Shown here: positions 60,852-64,000 of the stretch, piece after piece
Position numbering within the stretch: position 1 is the stretch's first letter
Layout: the number at the start of each line of letters is the position of its first letter
NCBI RefSeq assembly: GCF_014237875.1
Contig: NZ_JACJVJ010000001.1
Location: 1,104,501 to 1,168,500, forward strand
Reading direction: 5' to 3'
Length of the DNA stretch: 64,000 bases
Origin: Parasphingopyxis marina
Lineage (GTDB): Bacteria; Pseudomonadota; Alphaproteobacteria; Sphingomonadales; Sphingomonadaceae
The notes under the pieces: model-generated
Seen by the model: the letters and a program-made list of their open reading frames with translations, nothing else
Database searches by the model: none
What the model was told of the DNA's origin: nothing
Position numbers and translations under genes: made by a program

Positions 60852-61394
60852 ATGTTCGCCGTTTTCGTCCTTGCCCTGGCGCTCGCCATGGACGCTTTCG
60901 CCGTGTCGCTGGCGCAGGGCGCGGCCGGGCGGATGCGGGTCGGCGAGGCGCTGAAGCTGGCGCTGGCCTTCGGCATTGCGCAGGCCGTAATGCCGCTGAT
61001 CGGCTGGGGGCTCGGCACGGCCTTTGCCGGCTGGATCGAGAGCGTCGATCACTGGATCGCCTTCAGCCTGCTCACCGCGCTCGGCCTCAACATGATCCGC
61101 GCCTCGCGGCAGGATACGGAGGCCGATCCTGCGCTCGCCGGCTGGCACCTGTTCGCCGCCGCCATCGCGACGAGTATCGATGCAGCGGCGGCGGGCATCA
61201 CCCTGCCGCTGCTCGCCGTGCCTGTAGGCTGGGCCTGCGCGGTGATCGGCATCGTGACGGCGATACTGTGCTTCGGAGGCGCGCTAGGCGGCCACCATGT
61301 CGGCAAACGCTTCGAGGGCAGGGCGGAGATTTTCGGCGGGCTGGTGCTGATTGCGCTCGGCGTGAAGATCCTCGTTGAGCATTTGAGCGCCTAG
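60852..61394 (+). CDS. mntP: Manganese efflux pump MntP
   Basis: The 180-residue membrane protein has six predicted segments and the duplicated acidic motifs ALAMDAFAVSLAQG near residue 11 and ATSIDAAAAGITLPL near 107, whose aspartates bind Mn2+. It exports excess manganese. No yybP-ykoY riboswitch is visible before the gene; it starts 5 bp after the sirtuin gene. Confidence 0.93.
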   Translation: MFAVFVLALALAMDAFAVSLAQGAAGRMRVGEALKLALAFGIAQAVMPLIGWGLGTAFAGWIESVDHWIAFSLLTALGLNMIRASRQDTEADPALAGWHLFAAAIATSIDAAAAGITLPLLAVPVGWACAVIGIVTAILCFGGALGGHHVGKRFEGRAEIFGGLVLIALGVKILVEHLSA

Positions 61395-61395
61395 G

Positions 61396-62289
61396 CTATT
61401 CCACCCAATCCAGCCCGATATCGCGGTAGAGCGCCTGGTCCTCTTCCCAGTCGGGTTTTACCTTTACGTGCAGGAACAGGTGGACCTTGCGGCCGAGCAT
61501 TTCGGCTAACTCTTCGCGCGCCGCCGATCCGATTTCCTTGATGCGGCTGCCGCCCTTGCCAAGCACGATGGCCTTTTGCGTCGGCCGGGCGACGAGGATC
61601 TGCTGGCGGATCTCGACCGATCCGTCCTGGCGCTCCGTATAGCTCTCGGTGTCCACCGCGCTGGCATAGGGGAGCTCGTTGCGGAGCTGATGGTAAAGCT
61701 GTTCGCGCGTCACCTCGGCGGCGAGCAGGCGCTGGCTGGCGTCGCTCACCTGGTCTTCGGGGAAATGCCATGTGCCTTCGGGCATGGCTTCGACGAGCGC
61801 CTGTTTCAGCTCTTCCACGCCATCGCCGCTGGTCGCGGAAATGAAGAAGGTGTCCTGCGGTTCCAGCAGGGCGTTAAGCCCGGCGGCGAGGCGCAGCAGC
61901 TCGTCTTTCTTCGCGATATCGACCTTGTTGAGGATCAGCAGCTTCGGCTCGGGGCGCTTGCGCAGGCTTTCGACCATCGCCTCGATCCCGCCCTTGAGGC
62001 CCGCCTTGGCATCGACGATCAGCGCGATCAGGTCCGCGCCTTCCGCGCCGCCCCAGGCCGCCGCGACCATCGCCCGGTCCAGCCGCCGTTTCGGCGCGAA
62101 GATGCCCGGCGTGTCGATCAGCACCATCTGGGTTTTGTCCTGGATCGCGATGCCCATCAGGCGGGTGCGCGTGGTTTGCTTTTTGGGGCTGGTGATCGCG
62201 ACCTTCTGGCCGACCAGCGCGTTGACGAGGGTCGACTTGCCGGCATTGGGCGCGCCGACAATGGCAACGAAGCCGCAGCGTTGCGTCAT
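61396..62289 (-). CDS. era: GTPase Era
   Basis: The 297-residue GTPase has G1 GAPNAGKST, the G3 segment DTPG, G4 NKVD and a C-terminal KH domain with GKGGSRIKEIG. It binds the 3' end of 16S rRNA in 30S assembly. The start overlaps the rnc stop as ATGA, confirming the reading frame. Confidence 0.96.
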   Translation of the reverse strand: MTQRCGFVAIVGAPNAGKSTLVNALVGQKVAITSPKKQTTRTRLMGIAIQDKTQMVLIDTPGIFAPKRRLDRAMVAAAWGGAEGADLIALIVDAKAGLKGGIEAMVESLRKRPEPKLLILNKVDIAKKDELLRLAAGLNALLEPQDTFFISATSGDGVEELKQALVEAMPEGTWHFPEDQVSDASQRLLAAEVTREQLYHQLRNELPYASAVDTESYTERQDGSVEIRQQILVARPTQKAIVLGKGGSRIKEIGSAAREELAEMLGRKVHLFLHVKVKPDWEEDQALYRDIGLDWVE

Positions 62290-62954
62290 GTCAGTTTCTC
62301 CAGCAGCGCCTGCGCGGCGGCGGTTTCGGCTTCCTGTTTCGAGCTGCCCTTGGCCAGCGCATGGGCGCGGTTGGGGATTTCGACGCGGATCGTGAAATGG
62401 GGGTTGTGCGCCGGGCCCGAACGCTCGGCGATCGAATAGACGGGCGGCTTGCACTTGTTCGCCGCCGCCCATTCCTGCAGCGCGCTCTTGGGATGCTGGG
62501 GCGCGCTGTCCATGGCCTCGACCCGGCTTTCCCATTTGCGGAAGACGAAGGAGCGCGCGGCATCGAAACCGGAATCGCGATAGAGCGCCCCGATCAGCGC
62601 CTCGACGACGTCGCCGAGCACATTGTCGCTATCCCCGCCGCCATCGTCCTTGGCCTGCTTGCCGAGATGGATATGCGGCGCAACGCCGATTTCCCGGCCG
62701 ATATCGGCGCAGGTCTGGCGCGAAACGAGCGCGGCGAGGCGGCTGTTGAGCAGCCCTTCGGGTTCCTTGGGGTAAAGATCGAAGAGCCAGGTCGACACGA
62801 TCAGCCCGAGCACCCGGTCGCCGAGAAATTCGAGGCGCTGGTAATCGGGCTCGCCGGTGCTCGGATGGGTGAGCGCGCGCGTAAACAGCGCCATATCCCG
62901 CGGGGAGTGCCCCAGGGTATCGGCAAGCCAGTCCGTAGAGGCGGTATCGGTCAT
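62286..62954 (-). CDS. rnc: Ribonuclease III
   Basis: The 222-residue double-strand-specific nuclease has the catalytic helix segment QRLEFLGDRVLGL, the later GDVVEALIGALYRD and a C-terminal double-stranded RNA-binding domain (SKQEAETAAAQALLEKL). It processes rRNA precursors. It is followed by era with 4-bp overlap and preceded by lepB, the common order lepB-rnc-era. Confidence 0.96.
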   Translation of the reverse strand: MTDTASTDWLADTLGHSPRDMALFTRALTHPSTGEPDYQRLEFLGDRVLGLIVSTWLFDLYPKEPEGLLNSRLAALVSRQTCADIGREIGVAPHIHLGKQAKDDGGGDSDNVLGDVVEALIGALYRDSGFDAARSFVFRKWESRVEAMDSAPQHPKSALQEWAAANKCKPPVYSIAERSGPAHNPHFTIRVEIPNRAHALAKGSSKQEAETAAAQALLEKLT

Positions 62955-63018
62955 CGCCGACCCTCTAGCCCGGGGCGCGTTCCGGGGCCATGCTCAATAT
63001 CGGCTCGATATCGGGGGT

Positions 63019-63876
63019 TCAATATCCATGCCCGATACGGTCCCAGCGCGCGGCGCTGAACCAGCTGACCGGGTTGGCCCAACTCGCGCTGCCATCGGTC
63101 GACCAGAAGATGACGAGCGCGCGGCCGATAATATAGTCTTCGGGCACGAGCCCGACGCCGCCGCCGGGCTCCGGCGGGAAGCGGCTGTCGGCGCTGCGGT
63201 CGCGATCGTCGCCCATCAGGAAATAATGGCCTTCCGGCACGACGAACAATTGCGTCGTGTCGGCCGTCGTGTCGCCCGCATCGAGCACGAAATAGCTGTG
63301 CCCGCCGGGCAGGGTCTCACGATAGCGCGGGGTGAAGCAGGTGAGCTGTCCGTCCGCGTTCGAACCGAGCCGCGCGCTGCCCAGCGGGATGACCGGGCAA
63401 TCGCCGGCATCTTCGGCCGGCTCCTCGAAATCGGACACCTGGGTGCGCGGCACGCGCTCGCCGTTGATGATAAGCTGGCCGTCGCTCATCCGCACCCGGT
63501 CTCCGGGCAGGCCGATCACGCGCTTCACATAGGATGTGTCGGGATCGGCCGGCGAGCGGAAGACGACGATATCGCCGCGCTCGGGCCGTCCGCCGCCCAG
63601 CCGTCCCTCGGGCCAGAGTCCGGGAAGGGGGAGGCTGAAGCGCGAATAGCCATAGGGCCATTTCGCCGCGAACAGATAATCGCCGACCAGCATCGTCGGC
63701 GTCATCGAGCGGGACGGGATGTTGAACGGCGCGACCACGAGGCTGCGCACGAGCAGGGCGAGAATGACCAGCGTCGCGAGCACCCGCAGCCGCGACCAGA
63801 TGCTCGGCGGCTTCCGCTGGTCGTTTTCGGGCCGGTATTCCTCTTCGGGATGGCCGATTTCCGCGGTTTCGTTCAT
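63019..63876 (-). CDS. lepB: Signal peptidase I
   Basis: The 285-residue membrane protease has one N-terminal membrane helix (about 30-48), the nucleophile S57 (PSRSMTPTM), the general base K118 (YVKRVIGLPGDRV) and the conserved GDDRDRSADSR. It cleaves exported preproteins. The ATG at 63876 is used because the family starts there; the longer in-frame extension has no support. Nothing else is recognised in 63877-64000. Confidence 0.95.
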   Translation of the reverse strand: MNETAEIGHPEEEYRPENDQRKPPSIWSRLRVLATLVILALLVRSLVVAPFNIPSRSMTPTMLVGDYLFAAKWPYGYSRFSLPLPGLWPEGRLGGGRPERGDIVVFRSPADPDTSYVKRVIGLPGDRVRMSDGQLIINGERVPRTQVSDFEEPAEDAGDCPVIPLGSARLGSNADGQLTCFTPRYRETLPGGHSYFVLDAGDTTADTTQLFVVPEGHYFLMGDDRDRSADSRFPPEPGGGVGLVPEDYIIGRALVIFWSTDGSASWANPVSWFSAARWDRIGHGY

Positions 63877-64000
63877 CGCAGGCGATGTCGCCGAGCGGCG
63901 CGCGCGGGTCAAGACGCAATTCCGGCACCGATCTTCCTGCGACAATTTGCGACACTTTTTCGCCGGGCCGGGACAATTGCGCGACGGCGATGCGCTTTAA

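Overview
The window looks like a piece of an alphaproteobacterial chromosome, most likely from a sphingomonad (Sphingomonadales). The evidence is high GC, tightly packed genes with GGAG-type ribosome sites, a GTTC-N7-GTTC SOS box in front of an imuA-imuB-dnaE2 cassette, the lepB-rnc-era order, and an aromatic catabolic cluster with a lignostilbene/isoeugenol-type carotenoid-cleavage oxygenase. No rRNA or species marker is present, so the genus is not claimed.

Region 1 (1-11,714, with a satellite at 18.4-21 kb) is a catabolic locus for aromatic or phenylpropanoid compounds. It holds a carotenoid-cleavage-type oxygenase, a Rieske oxygenase, several SnoaL/NTF2-like proteins, an SDR, a PQQ-cytochrome c alcohol dehydrogenase, an aldehyde dehydrogenase, and TetR and MarR regulators. 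A VAO/4-cresol-dehydrogenase-type flavoprotein with its cytochrome c lies 7 kb further on. A 12-bp palindrome, TAACAATYGTTA, recurs in front of at least five of these transcription units and ties the two loci into one apparent regulon.

Region 2 (11.7-18.1 kb) has a psp envelope-stress operon (small secreted protein, PspA, PspC). Next is a sulfide/persulfide detoxification operon (BigR/SqrR-type ArsR regulator, persulfide dioxygenase, two YeeE/YedE-type transporters, SulP transporter), then a Flp-type pilin fused to a long Gly/Ser/Asn tail. Region 3 (21-37.8 kb) has an RpfF-like DSF synthase meeting two membrane GGDEF-EAL proteins, an M3 peptidase, a META-domain protein and the branched-chain 2-oxoacid dehydrogenase genes. 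It continues with a compact unfamiliar operon (45-aa peptide, unknown protein, cupin-like protein, lone winged helix) and a TIR-TM-LprI-TonB_C fusion protein.

Region 4 (37.8-46 kb) carries the SOS mutagenesis cassette, a sulfotransferase-TPR protein, and a MarR regulator divergent from an FMN reductase.

Region 5 (46,199-57,972) is an integrated island of lower GC in tRNA-Arg(CCG), bounded by a 106-bp direct repeat. It carries a tyrosine integrase, a prim-pol/helicase beside a nested palindrome, a C5 cytosine methyltransferase, a Vsr endonuclease, and a two-gene module: a 1003-aa protein with two GHKL ATPase domains translationally coupled to a large receiver-domain protein. It looks like a replicating satellite-like element carrying a defence system. 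The left boundary preserves the start of a second, related integrase, so elements have accumulated at this tRNA.

Region 6 (58-64 kb) is conserved housekeeping: nth, dapB, a sirtuin, mntP, era, rnc and lepB.
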